This document shows, piece by piece, positions 1-9,937 of a stretch of DNA of 64,000 nucleotides. Each line of letters begins with the position of its first letter. Position 1 is the first letter of the stretch. This stretch comes from Candidatus Woesearchaeota archaeon (GTDB lineage Archaea; Nanobdellota; Nanobdellia; Woesearchaeales; GW2011-AR4). The position numbers and the translations under genes are program-made. The notes beneath the pieces were generated by a model. It did no database searches. It was not told where the DNA came from and saw only the letters and a program-made list of their open reading frames with translations. The DNA lies in assembly GCA_016185945.1 (NCBI GenBank), contig JACPMR010000010.1, forward strand, positions 62,001 to 126,000, written 5' to 3'.

Positions 1-136
1 ACTCTTTTGAAAGAGAAACTATGCCTGGATTTTTGGCTTTTAGATAAGAATAAAGAACCGTTTCATTGTTTTTCTTCAAAGTTTCTGCTATTACATTTTC
101 TCTTGCGCCGTTGCCTATCAATAATATCTTAGCCAT
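1..136 (-). CDS. purD: Phosphoribosylamine-glycine ligase, N-terminal fragment (runs off window edge)
   Basis: Reverse-strand translation [45 protein letters not shown] matches the PurD N-terminal GNGARE motif. Confidence 0.75.
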   Translation of the reverse strand, partial: MAKILLIGNGARENVIAETLKKNNETVLYSYLKAKNPGIVSLSKE

Positions 137-239
137 TAATATCAATAAAAACAGAAAATATTGGCTTATTTATAGGTTTTGGTAAAATTGATATTTATTA
201 CTTTAAAAATCCAATAAAAATTATAATAAAAACAATTTG

Positions 240-278
240 AGACCCATGCGCTTCCATGAACTTAAATGGGTGCCCCTC
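240..278 (+). repeat. Module C, copy C1
   Basis: GACCCATGCGCTTCCATGAACTTAAATGGGTGCCCC; inverted counterpart at 46261-46304. Confidence 0.7.
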
Positions 279-471
279 ATATGAAAGTTGTTTTTGAAGT
301 AAGCATTTAGAAACCTCACAAATCTTATTGCGGATTTCGTCATTGAAAAAACGATTTAATTCTTTTATATATTTTATATAAAAAGCGATAAGTTTAAAAA
401 AGATTAAGGCTTACATAAAGGAAAAGGGGTATTATAATTTAATTACTTAAACTATAATCTTTCCCAGTAGG

Positions 472-1887
472 ATGATAGCACAAAATGAAATACAATACTT
501 TGTAAATCAATTAGTTAGATTAGCCAAAACTATACGTGCATTAGAAGGTAATCCGACTCTTCCTTTAATTTTTTATGGACCATCTAGACACCTCGTAGTA
601 GCAAGTGAAGATGGAATAACTGTTGCTAAAGCGTATAAAACTTCCCGACAGTGGCTAGATGAAGTTGCAAATCTTCAAATTTTTGCAGAGATTAATAGAG
701 ACAGAAGCAAAGTACTTGAAGACATTATTGCCCAAGAACTCCCGTATATAGGATTGCCCACTATAGACCCTAGATTAGATATGAGCAGGATAGGGGTAAG
801 GGAAGAATTTTCACCGATAGCAATATTCTCACCAGTTCAAGGTAAAATACTCTATACCAGAACCAGAGACGGTATTGCCACTTTTGGAGACTATCTATCA
901 GCTGCAGTTCAAATAGCAAGAATTCAAGAAGAAGGTAAGATTCACAAAGATAGACTTGGTTCAAAGGATGTTGTTAGAAATGCAAAAGATGAAGGCCAAC
1001 CAGAGACATCATATTTCTTAGAGAGATTTCGAGATATTTGTTTAGGGCAGTTAACGAAGTATGGAGAGGTCCAAATTACCCCAGCACAACAACAACTAAT
1101 GATAGTAGATTGGGAGACTTTAGTAGCAGAGCAACTTGTAAGAGCACATAACAAAGGGTTCAATGGTTATTACTTTGACGGACAACCAAGACACCACTTC
1201 ATAGACCCAAGTACTAAAAGAATTGTAAGCATTGATTTTGAGTATAGGATTCAAACTCCAGCATTATTTGGGTTAGCAAGTTTATTATCGTTTGGTTTAA
1301 GTAGAGACGGAGAAACCTATTTAAGTGAAGATGAGCAATTAAATATATTGGACAGGTTTTTATTAGAAATAGAATTTGCACGAGCTATGGGGGATGGTCG
1401 CCCTCTTAAAGATAAAGCAAGAAGAATTCATGAATATGTACAAACAAGAAATGCTCAATATAATGGTAATTTATCTGGTAAAGATGGTGATCAATTCTTT
1501 AGATTCTTAGGGGAAGACGATTTAGACCGTGGAAAAAGGCGGAGAGAAGATTTTTCAGCGCACTGGCTATATGCTTTATTAGATAGGAGTGCTGCATGGT
1601 TAGGGCATAAGGCTCGTTACAGAGCTATAGCTCAACATCTTATTCAGCAAAAAATTCTTGAAAATGAGGGTATTCAATCGGAAATATCTTTACCAGTCAA
1701 ACAAAATACAATTGAACAAATAACCCATTTAACTCAGATACTTTTAATTCTCGAAGGATTACAAAAAGGTACTAAAAATGGGCGTTATGTAACTGACGCT
1801 GCTAAAAGATTATACGACAACTTTAGAATGATTGCAGGGCAGCCATATTTTTCCACAGATGGTTATAGAGCATTAGCCGTCAAATGA
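472..1887 (+). CDS. Hypothetical protein, possible kinase/phosphotransferase-like fold
   Basis: Long ORF, 471 aa; weak kinase-like motif (HHFIDPSTKRIVSIDFEYR). Confidence 0.6.
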   Translation: MIAQNEIQYFVNQLVRLAKTIRALEGNPTLPLIFYGPSRHLVVASEDGITVAKAYKTSRQWLDEVANLQIFAEINRDRSKVLEDIIAQELPYIGLPTIDPRLDMSRIGVREEFSPIAIFSPVQGKILYTRTRDGIATFGDYLSAAVQIARIQEEGKIHKDRLGSKDVVRNAKDEGQPETSYFLERFRDICLGQLTKYGEVQITPAQQQLMIVDWETLVAEQLVRAHNKGFNGYYFDGQPRHHFIDPSTKRIVSIDFEYRIQTPALFGLASLLSFGLSRDGETYLSEDEQLNILDRFLLEIEFARAMGDGRPLKDKARRIHEYVQTRNAQYNGNLSGKDGDQFFRFLGEDDLDRGKRRREDFSAHWLYALLDRSAAWLGHKARYRAIAQHLIQQKILENEGIQSEISLPVKQNTIEQITHLTQILLILEGLQKGTKNGRYVTDAAKRLYDNFRMIAGQPYFSTDGYRALAVK

Positions 1888-2793
1888 TTATAAAGCATGA
1901 ATCATTAAAGGACCATTCAAATAAAAAATATTATTCATAATGGTATTTAAATGAATAAGAACCATTACTTCATCTTTATTTGTCTTTTTAGACAAATTTA
2001 TTATTGAGTTTTCAATATTTTCTTTATTTATCAAAAATTTTTCTATACTGTTTATATTAAAATCATAGAATAGTTTATAAGAATCTTTTAATAAAATATT
2101 GAGTTGAGATAAAATTTCTATAATATATTTATTAATTTTAATTTTATTTTGAGCTAAATATTTACATAAATCTCTATAACCATCGCCGATTTTTTCCAAA
2201 AGTTCTATTATTGCGTACCCGGGTCCAATATGTTTAAAAAAAACCTCTTTTTTATTGAGAGCCCTTCTACAATAGTCAGTTAATTTGTTAATCGTGATAT
2301 CTTTAAGAATAAGACTCTTCAAAGTATTTACATTGCTTGTCTTCAAAGCATCCAAACACTCGTCCGCTGTGGAAAGTAGAAATAAAAACGTCCTTCTTAA
2401 CATCGAATCGAATTCTGAATAGTCTATATTTGAAACTTGCTTAACAATGATGTATTCTTTTCCCTGCTCAATGATCTCAAAACCTATGAGTTCTCGATTA
2501 ATTGTAGATTGAATAATTTCCAATTCTGTATGTTTATCAAAATATATTTTTATTTCGTCATAACCACTTCTATAAAGAGATGACAAAGTTCTATGAATTA
2601 AATTTTGTTTTCCTCTAAAATCTATTTCTGTTTTACTTGAAGAGATTTCCTTTTCAGTTGTAATTATTATACTATTCCCATTTTCCTCAACCTCTATTTC
2701 ATCCCCTTTCTTAACCCCATACTTCTGACTCCACTTCCTCGGCAATGAAATTAATTGTGTAGAATTAGCAATTTGTATTACTTTCCTTTTCAT
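1888..2793 (-). CDS. AbrB/SpoVT-type DNA-binding domain fused to PhoU-like helical domain
   Basis: N-term MKRKVIQIANSTQLISLPRKWSQKYGVKKGDEIEVEENGNSIIIT is AbrB-like; helical C-term PhoU-like; GGGGGTG SD upstream of the internal ATG at 2793. Confidence 0.8.
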   Translation of the reverse strand: MKRKVIQIANSTQLISLPRKWSQKYGVKKGDEIEVEENGNSIIITTEKEISSSKTEIDFRGKQNLIHRTLSSLYRSGYDEIKIYFDKHTELEIIQSTINRELIGFEIIEQGKEYIIVKQVSNIDYSEFDSMLRRTFLFLLSTADECLDALKTSNVNTLKSLILKDITINKLTDYCRRALNKKEVFFKHIGPGYAIIELLEKIGDGYRDLCKYLAQNKIKINKYIIEILSQLNILLKDSYKLFYDFNINSIEKFLINKENIENSIINLSKKTNKDEVMVLIHLNTIMNNIFYLNGPLMIHAL

Positions 2794-2840
2794 CAAAAAC
2801 ACCCCCAAAATAAATTTTTAATAATTGGATTAATTTATTA

Positions 2841-3014
2841 TTTCAATCAGTCGCCTGCGGCGACATTAGTTACGCGCGTCGGCATTCTGCTATTGAGGTA
2901 GCTTCCTTTTGTGCTTCTCCTCCGCGCCTATACATTTAAAACAGCGAGGCAAACATTCCTGAGCTGGGCTCCCATTCCACCTTTATAGATGTTGGGAAGC
3001 GAAGTTGTTTGAAG
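2841..3014 (+). repeat. Family A intergenic repeat, copy A1
   Basis: TTTCAATCAGTCGCCTGCGGCGACATTAGTTACGCGCGTCGGCATTCTGC...CCTGAGCTGGGCTCCCA...GTTGGGAAGCGAAGTTGTTTGAAG; shared with five other loci. Confidence 0.9.
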
Positions 3015-3270
3015 TTTTTAATAAGTTATTTTTATCGAATTTTTTACTTAATAAATTTTAAATTAGTTATAAACCCAATTAGTCTTTATGATTTTTATTA
3101 GTGTTTTAGGCATATTTATAAATTTTTCTTTTTTATATATATTTTATAAACTTTAAGGACAAACTATATAAAAGCAAAGAGATTTATAAGGTTTGAACTT
3201 AAGTGTTCTAAGAGAGGTTGAGTCGAAAAAAGGTGAGAAGCTAAACCTATGCTAGGGAGAAGAGGCAAAA

Positions 3271-3402
3271 ATGAATAGAAGAGACATGACGAGGTTTGTA
3301 GAGTTGGAGAAAGAAACAGGAAAAAAAGAGACAAAAAAGGGCTTTAGCTTCTTGGAGTTATTAGATTTAATTGACTTCAGGGACGATTTAAGGTACAAGT
3401 AA
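3271..3402 (+). CDS. Small ORF, 43 aa (MNRRDMTRFVELEKETGKKETKKGFSFLELLDLIDFRDDLRYK)
   Basis: ATG-initiated ORF in a purine-rich patch; no recognised family. Confidence 0.35.
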   Translation: MNRRDMTRFVELEKETGKKETKKGFSFLELLDLIDFRDDLRYK

Positions 3403-3510
3403 AGATGTTAACAACTTAACCAAAACGGCTAAAGCAGATTTCTGTAGAGGTAAAATTTTAATCTTATTGGATATATGTTTTATATATTAATTAAAAGTCA
3501 TGAAATTTCT

Positions 3511-3650
3511 TCAATCAACGGACTTACTAAAAAACAATGAATAAATCTTTATTTCAATCACGTGGGCTTTCTAAAAATAATGGTTAGATATTTTTAATTC
3601 AAAAAACTGGCTTCCTTAAAAAACAATAATTAAATTTTATTTCAATCACG
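3511..3650 (+). repeat. Degenerate ~43-45 bp tandem repeats (about 3.5 units) leading into element B1
   Basis: TCAATCA(C)...GGGCTTTCTAAAAA.. units start at ~3511, 3554, 3599 and 3642. Confidence 0.6.
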
Positions 3651-3789
3651 TAGGCTTCCCTGTAGCCGCTTTCGTGAGGAGGGAACCACAGCCTCTGCAG
3701 TTGCACTTGAATGCTTGCGATAAAGTGCCTTCTGCAAAAGCGGATTACTTTTATCACGATTGCTTATAAAAGTCGCTCTAGTTTTTTGA
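3641..3789 (+). repeat. Family B mosaic repeat, copy B1 (contains a D module on the minus strand)
   Basis: TTCAATCACG-GGCTTCCCTG...GAGGGAACCACAGCCTCTGCAGTTGCACTTGAATGCTTGCGATAAAGTGCC matches the reverse complement of 60434-60710. Confidence 0.85.
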
Positions 3790-3992
3790 TTTAATTTTTA
3801 ATGTGTTTTTATTTTGTTAATTTATTTATTATTACTTTTAATTTTTTGATTGAATTCAATATTTTTATAATGAAATTTCACTTACTTTCTTTCCATACGG
3901 AAAACAAATTTTTATATAAATTATAAATTTTTAGCTTAAAATGCGAAACATTTATATAAAACTTTCACCTACAAAATCACAAGGGGGTTAAA

Positions 3993-4112
3993 ATGACAAA
4001 GAGTGGATATTTTTCTATGTTAAAATTCACATATTTATGTCCTATTCTTCTAAACATTAAAACAAATATTATTACAACAAAATGGCAGAGGCTAACCACA
4101 ATTGCGCCATAG
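3993..4112 (+). CDS. Putative leader peptide/uORF overlapping the purF start (39 aa)
   Basis: AAGGGGGTTAAAATG strong SD-ATG context, out of frame with purF, stop TAG inside purF; sits downstream of TTTATATAAA promoter-like box. Confidence 0.5.
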   Translation: MTKSGYFSMLKFTYLCPILLNIKTNIITTKWQRLTTIAP

Positions 4113-5620
4113 CTGCCGTTTACATCAAGGAAAACGGCGATGCTGCCAACAGGGCTCTGTTCTACCTTTACAAGCTTCTTCTAAACCAGCAAAACAGGGG
4201 GCAATTAAGCGCTGGCGTGACAACCTTTAATCCTTCTCGAATGCAAATTCTTGACACATACAAAGATTTGGGGCCTGTAAATGAAGTTTTCAAGACAAGC
4301 GACAGGCAGCAATCAATGGAAATTTTCAAGAGATATTCTGGCAACAAGGGCATCGGGCATGTAAGATATGCCACTTCAGGAAGCGAGGCAAGAGGCCTAG
4401 CGCAGCCGTTTGAAAGGCACCATGGCAGGAAATGGAAATGGTTTTCCTTCTGCTGGAACGGCAACCTTGCCAACTACGCAGAGTTAAAGCAGCATCTGAT
4501 GGAAAAGGCTGATTATCACATTACTTATGACAATGACACAGAGATTCTGATGCATTATCTAGCAAGGGAGTTGAGAGGCTCTACAAAGCCAAATCTTGTA
4601 AAGGTGTTTTCAAGATTGTCGCAAAAGCTTGATGGCTGCTATAACCTTGCCTTCATCAACGCCTATGGTGAGATGGTTGTTGTTCGAGACCCTCATGGTT
4701 TTCGGCCGATAGTTTATGGCTGGCACGATGACATGTTTTTTGCTGCTTCTGAATCGAATGCATTGATTAACTGCGGCGTTACAGATTACAAGCACCTTGA
4801 GCCAGGGCATCTCATTTACATCAGGAATGGGCATGTTGAAGTCAAGAAATATGCTGAAAGCCCGAGAAAGGCACATTGCATGTTTGAATGGGTATATTTT
4901 GCAAATGTGAGCTCTGTCTTGGACGGGCAGTCAGTTTACATAACAAGGACAAATCTTGGAAAAGAGCTTGCAAAGCAGGAAACTGAAAAAATAGATAATG
5001 AGCATGTGGTTGTGCCTGTGCCAGACACAGCAAAGGCTGCTGGAGATGCAATGGCATATGAGCTTAAGGTTCTTGCAGCAGAGGGCTTGATAAGAAACAG
5101 GTTTGTAGGAAGGACATTTATTGAGGGCTCTTCGCGAGATGACAGAGTTCAAAACAAGTATACTGCATTGAAAGAGATAATGAAAGGCAAGAAGGTTATT
5201 CTTGTTGATGACAGCATTGTCAGAGGCTCGACGACAAAACAGATTGTTAATTATATAAAGAAAGCTGGAGGCGCAAAAGAAGTTCATGTAAGGGTTTCGT
5301 GCCCGCCTATAAGAGGACCTTGCTTCTATGGCATCGACATGTCAACTGTTTCTGAATTATTAGTACCAAGATATGAGGGAGAGCCAAAGAAAGGCGAGGT
5401 TTCAAAGCAGATTGTTGACAAGATTGCAAAGGATTTAGGAGCTGATTCCCTGAAGTACCAAACAATTGGGGGGCTTGTGAGAAGCATTGGAAAGCCGGCA
5501 AAGGACTTGTGCATGGCTTGCTTGACTGGAGAGTATCCAACTCCATGGGGCAAGAAACTTTACCAGAAAGCATGGGATAACTACAGGAAAGGTGTTAAGG
5601 AAAGGACTTATGCGTGTTGA
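4082..5620 (+). CDS. purF: Amidophosphoribosyltransferase
   Basis: NHNCAIAAVY N-terminal nucleophile Cys after a short propeptide; VILVDDSIVRGSTTKQIV PRPP motif. Confidence 0.97.
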   Translation: MAEANHNCAIAAVYIKENGDAANRALFYLYKLLLNQQNRGQLSAGVTTFNPSRMQILDTYKDLGPVNEVFKTSDRQQSMEIFKRYSGNKGIGHVRYATSGSEARGLAQPFERHHGRKWKWFSFCWNGNLANYAELKQHLMEKADYHITYDNDTEILMHYLARELRGSTKPNLVKVFSRLSQKLDGCYNLAFINAYGEMVVVRDPHGFRPIVYGWHDDMFFAASESNALINCGVTDYKHLEPGHLIYIRNGHVEVKKYAESPRKAHCMFEWVYFANVSSVLDGQSVYITRTNLGKELAKQETEKIDNEHVVVPVPDTAKAAGDAMAYELKVLAAEGLIRNRFVGRTFIEGSSRDDRVQNKYTALKEIMKGKKVILVDDSIVRGSTTKQIVNYIKKAGGAKEVHVRVSCPPIRGPCFYGIDMSTVSELLVPRYEGEPKKGEVSKQIVDKIAKDLGADSLKYQTIGGLVRSIGKPAKDLCMACLTGEYPTPWGKKLYQKAWDNYRKGVKERTYAC

Positions 5621-5670
5621 ATTACCATTCTTAATTAAATTTAAATAAGTAGGGTGTTCCTTAATAAAAT

Positions 5671-6459
5671 ATGGATAGGAAACAGAAAAAAGAGTTTCAA
5701 AAGAAATTAAATAAAATAGGTTGGTTAATTGTTATTGTTCCTTTGTTATTTGTTTGGTATTCTATAAGGCAAGGTAAGCCGCCTCTTTTAATTGGTTTAT
5801 TACTTATGAGCCCTGGTGTATATTTTTTAATCTATTCTTTATATTTTAAAGAATTACAAGTAGGAAATTATCGCGGTTTTAATGCAATAATTATGGGTTT
5901 TTCATATTTCTTACTTTTTTCTACATTTGGGATTCCATTTATTTTAATTCATTTTGGAATATATTTAAGATATAGTGACTGGTATTTTCCTATTGCACTT
6001 GTAATAGCATTATTTTTACCCCGTATAATCATTAGTATTTCTGATTGGATAAATAAAGATTCCAATTATGTTGTTGAGTATTGGACACAATTTCATAATT
6101 TTGATGTTAAAGACGGAGACGAAGTGAATTATGACGATGCAATGAAACTTATCGATAATTTTGAATGGGACAGAGAGTTGCCTAAGAAAAGGCAACGAGA
6201 AAAGGATGGAAAAGAAGGTTGTCCACCAGGCATAGGTTTTACCTACAAGAATAACCTATTTGACGTAATGGGTGTGGATAAAGATATTTTTCAAATTTAT
6301 GTGGAGTTGTCTGAACCAAGGCAACTATTTGGATTTATACCATTTCCAAAAACTAGAAAAATAGAGTCAAAAGATATTGATAGAAAAAATGTAGATTTAC
6401 TTCTTAAATATTTCTTTGAAAAAAGATATGCAGATATTATAAAATCAATTTCAAAATAA
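5671..6459 (+). CDS. Membrane protein paralog 1 (N-terminal TM helices, soluble C-terminus)
   Basis: Long ORF; C-terminus NFDVKDGDEVNYDDAMKLIDNFEWDRELPKKR...GCPPGIGF parallels the ORF at 7449. Confidence 0.8.
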   Translation: MDRKQKKEFQKKLNKIGWLIVIVPLLFVWYSIRQGKPPLLIGLLLMSPGVYFLIYSLYFKELQVGNYRGFNAIIMGFSYFLLFSTFGIPFILIHFGIYLRYSDWYFPIALVIALFLPRIIISISDWINKDSNYVVEYWTQFHNFDVKDGDEVNYDDAMKLIDNFEWDRELPKKRQREKDGKEGCPPGIGFTYKNNLFDVMGVDKDIFQIYVELSEPRQLFGFIPFPKTRKIESKDIDRKNVDLLLKYFFEKRYADIIKSISK

Positions 6460-6517
6460 ACTCATAAACCGCAATATATTTAAATATACTAACTAATCCC
6501 AAAAAGGGGGTTATAAA

Positions 6518-7351
6518 TTGCCATTATTAACTAATATTGCTTTATACGTAGGAATTTTAGTAATTGTATCAATCATTTATAGTTCTATTAAAGTAATAAG
6601 AGAGTATGAAAGGGCAGTTATCTTTAGGTTAGGAAGATTGCTTGGTGTGAAAGGTCCTGGAATATTTTTCCTTATTCCGCTAGTCGACTCGATGATAAAA
6701 GTGGATTTGAGAACTACAGTAATAGATGTTTCCAAACAAAGAATGATAACAAAGGATAATGTAACTGTTGATGTGGATGCAGTTGTTTATTACAGAGTTT
6801 CTGACCCGCAAAAGGCAATTGTGCAGGTAGAGGACTACCAAGATGCTACAAGATTGTTGGCGCAAACTACCTTAAGGGATGTTTTAGGCCAGGTTGATTT
6901 AGATTATTTGCTTTCGCAAAGAGACGAGCTCAATAAAAGAGTACAAAAAATTTTAGATACAGCAACTGACCCCTGGGGAATAAAAGTTATTGGTGTAACA
7001 ATAAAGGATGCTAGCCTGCCTGAAGATATGATGAGGGCTATTGCCAAACAGGCAGAAGCAGAGCGAGAGAGAAGGTCAAGAGTTATAATGGCTATGGGTG
7101 AAATGGAAGCATCTAAAAAGATGACAGAGGCTGCATCTTTATACCAGAAAGTGCCTATTGCATTAAGATTACGAGAACTCCAGACATTAACTGAAATTGC
7201 AAGGGAAAAAAATTTGATTGTTGTTCCAAGTGGTAGTTTTGGAGCTGTTGCTGGGTTCACAAAAGCAATGCAAATGTCTGGACAAAAAGAAGAGAAAAAA
7301 CCTGTTAAGTCAAAAAGAGCGCAGGAATTTGTTGAGGACGAGGAGTTTTGA
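6518..7351 (+). CDS. SPFH/stomatin-like (band 7) protein
   Basis: VIFRLGRLLGVKGPGIFFLIPLVDSMIKVDLRTTVIDVSKQRMITKDNVTVDVDAVVYYRV; TTG start with GGGGGTT SD. Confidence 0.96.
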   Translation: MPLLTNIALYVGILVIVSIIYSSIKVIREYERAVIFRLGRLLGVKGPGIFFLIPLVDSMIKVDLRTTVIDVSKQRMITKDNVTVDVDAVVYYRVSDPQKAIVQVEDYQDATRLLAQTTLRDVLGQVDLDYLLSQRDELNKRVQKILDTATDPWGIKVIGVTIKDASLPEDMMRAIAKQAEAERERRSRVIMAMGEMEASKKMTEAASLYQKVPIALRLRELQTLTEIAREKNLIVVPSGSFGAVAGFTKAMQMSGQKEEKKPVKSKRAQEFVEDEEF

Positions 7352-7448
7352 TTTAAATTTATTCTATGTTCTGCAGTTAAAACTTAATATTTTTTGGGCT
7401 AAAATTTAGAAAGGCAAGAAAACCTTTAAATATCTTAGAATGTGATTT

Positions 7449-8207
7449 GTGATAATGAAGTCGCATAAAAATAAATTAAAAAAAATATTGAAATCCCTAT
7501 TTCCAGTAAGTTATATTGTTCCAATTTTACTTGGAGCATATTTATTGCATATAAAAACAAATTTACTATTGCTCTCATTAATATTCCTTATACCCGGAAT
7601 TTATGCGCTTTCTTTCGCAATAGTCTACAAAGAAATTGAGTATAGGGGAGGTACATATAGGGATAGTAAGGCAATTATTATGAGCGTTACTAGTTTTTGG
7701 TTATTTTTTCTATTAGGTTTACCTGCACTATTGATATTTTTCGGATTTTCAAATTACTATAAATCATGGTGGACATTGATATTAACTGCTTTGATAGCGT
7801 TTGGTCCATTTATAATAGTTAGCTTGATTGATAAGAAAGATAAAAAAACTATATCCCAAATGAATTATTGGATCCAAACCCCTGATTTCAATGTAACTAA
7901 AGGGGAAAACGCATTAACACTTAAAGAGGCGCAAGATTTAATATCCAACTATCAGTGGGAAAAAGAACTATTCAGAAAGAAGAGATTAGAACAAATAAAA
8001 AAAGAAACGTGTCCACCAACAATTGGACTTGATTATCAAGGGCAGATATTTAGTATAAGCAGCCAAGTTAAAAATATTTTTGATTTGCATATTGATACAG
8101 GAAAAGATAGACGAGATTTTAAAGGATTAAAACCAAATGAATTATTTGAATTGATGGAATATTATTACAATAAGGAGTACGAAAAAATATTTAAGTACAT
8201 CAGATAG
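7449..8207 (+). CDS. Membrane protein paralog 2
   Basis: NFNVTKGENALTLKEAQDLISNYQWEKELFRKKR...TCPPTIGLDYQGQIF; homologous to ORF 5671. Confidence 0.8.
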   Translation: MIMKSHKNKLKKILKSLFPVSYIVPILLGAYLLHIKTNLLLLSLIFLIPGIYALSFAIVYKEIEYRGGTYRDSKAIIMSVTSFWLFFLLGLPALLIFFGFSNYYKSWWTLILTALIAFGPFIIVSLIDKKDKKTISQMNYWIQTPDFNVTKGENALTLKEAQDLISNYQWEKELFRKKRLEQIKKETCPPTIGLDYQGQIFSISSQVKNIFDLHIDTGKDRRDFKGLKPNELFELMEYYYNKEYEKIFKYIR

Positions 8208-8258
8208 GTTTCAAATTTTCACATAACCTTTATTAATACCAAATCTTCCTTCCCTCTT

Positions 8259-9539
8259 ATGAAAAAAATACTCTTGATTTTTGCATTCTTGTTATTAATC
8301 CCTGCTTTAGTAGAAGCCAAACAAGTTTTAGTAATCGAAGTTTCAGGCCCGATAACTACAGGAACTCTTGAACTTTTTAAATCGAGTTTAGAAGAAGCAA
8401 AAGAAATTGAAGCAGAAGCATTAATTGTAATTCTTGATACTCCAGGTGGTGGATTAACTGAAACATTGGAAATAATAAAATTGATTGACAGAACAGACAT
8501 TCCTGTAATAAGCTATGTGCATCCAAAAGGAGCAACAGCTTGGTCAGCTGGAACAATAATATTGGTAAGTTCTCATATTGCTGCAATGACACCAAATACT
8601 GTAATTGGCTCTGCACAGCCTGCTGCATTATCTGCAGAAGGATTTGCACCAATAAATGAATCAAAAATCATCAATGCGCTAACTGCATTAGTTGCTGAGA
8701 AAGCAAGATTGCATAAAAGAAATGAAACAGCTGCTGTTGCCTTTATCAAAGAAAATCTTAATTTAAATCCAGAGCAGGCTAAGCAAATGAAAGTTATAGA
8801 ATTTATTTCTCCAAGCATAGAGGATTTGCTAAATCAAATAAATGGTATGTATTTAAGCTCAATTAAAAAAACTCTTAATACAAAAAATGCAGAAGTAATT
8901 GAGTTCAAACCATCTTTAAGAATACAATTTTTGAATTTAATAACAAATCCTATGTTAGCTTCAATTTTTCTTATACTTGGGATTTATGCTCTTATATTTG
9001 GATTTGCAAGCCCTGGTTTTGGAAGCGAAATTGCAGGAGTTGTTTTAATTTCGTTAGGATTACTAGGATTAGGTTTTGATATTAACATTATAGCAGTATT
9101 CTTGCTATTATTTGGGATAGTATTACTTTTACTAGAAATTAAATTGCCTGGATTTGGTGCTTTAGGAATTGCTGGCATTATTGCCACTATTATAGGAAGC
9201 ATTCTTTTAGTGCCGACAAGTTTTCCAAGGTATTTCATTTCGAAGGAATTTCAAAGGACAATGATTGCAACAGTTATTGTTCCTTCTGTAATATTTGGCA
9301 TTTTCCTCTTATTTGCTTTGTATAAAGTTCTTCAAATAAGAAAGAAAAAACCAGAAATAGGAGAATTAATTGGTGAAATTGCTAAGGTCACAGAAAAAAT
9401 CACTCCTAAAAAAACTGGCTATGTTGAATACAAAGGCGAAATCTGGGAAGCAAAGTCAAGCAAGAAGATTGAAAAAGGAGAAGAGGTAATAATTGAAAGT
9501 AAAAAAGGGCCTGTTTTGGTTGTTAATAAAAATTTATAA
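8259..9539 (+). CDS. NfeD-like membrane-bound ClpP-class serine protease
   Basis: N-terminal ClpP-class domain (ILDTPGGGLTETLEII; SAGTIIL), multi-TM, C-terminal NfeD OB domain. Confidence 0.93.
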   Translation: MKKILLIFAFLLLIPALVEAKQVLVIEVSGPITTGTLELFKSSLEEAKEIEAEALIVILDTPGGGLTETLEIIKLIDRTDIPVISYVHPKGATAWSAGTIILVSSHIAAMTPNTVIGSAQPAALSAEGFAPINESKIINALTALVAEKARLHKRNETAAVAFIKENLNLNPEQAKQMKVIEFISPSIEDLLNQINGMYLSSIKKTLNTKNAEVIEFKPSLRIQFLNLITNPMLASIFLILGIYALIFGFASPGFGSEIAGVVLISLGLLGLGFDINIIAVFLLLFGIVLLLLEIKLPGFGALGIAGIIATIIGSILLVPTSFPRYFISKEFQRTMIATVIVPSVIFGIFLLFALYKVLQIRKKKPEIGELIGEIAKVTEKITPKKTGYVEYKGEIWEAKSSKKIEKGEEVIIESKKGPVLVVNKNL

Positions 9540-9788
9540 TTTCTCAACCTCTTCTGCTTTTGGACCTCTATCACCCTGGACTACTTTAAAAGAAACTTTG
9601 TCGCCTTCTGTTATGGACGTGCCTTCCTTTAATCCGCTTGCATGGACAAAATATTCGTTGCCATCGTCACCTGAAATAAAGCCGAAATGCTTCATTCTGT
9701 TGAAAAATTTTACAGTTCCTTCAACCACTTTAATCTCCTCCTTGCTTAAACTTGCTTGTGCAGTTTTTGCAATAGTTTCTTGAAGCAT
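9534..9788 (-). CDS. Cold-shock domain protein
   Basis: GTVKFFNRMKHFGFISGDDGNEYFVHASGL...GDKVSFKVVQGDRGPKAEEV. Confidence 0.93.
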   Translation of the reverse strand: MLQETIAKTAQASLSKEEIKVVEGTVKFFNRMKHFGFISGDDGNEYFVHASGLKEGTSITEGDKVSFKVVQGDRGPKAEEVEKL

Positions 9789-9937
9789 ATTTTTTGTCCA
9801 TATCTACTACAAATCTTTCCTTGCATGATCTGCAGAATCCAATTATCTTGTACAGTTTTATGTGCTTTTTTGTTTTTTTCATTATTGATTTTTTCATTAT
9901 AGGTGTATAATTGGTTACTTTAAAATACTATGTTTTT

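Noticed and set aside
3511-3650. Possible CRISPR array because of TTTCAATC-like motifs and ~44-bp spacing
   Set aside because: Units are degenerate, with no constant repeat plus unique spacer pattern and no cas genes in the window
4168-5573. Antisense ORFs opposite purF and other long genes
   Set aside because: Fully contained in strongly supported CDSs on the opposite strand; no domain signal
9493-9783. + strand ORF overlapping the cold-shock gene
   Set aside because: Antisense to a clear cold-shock domain CDS
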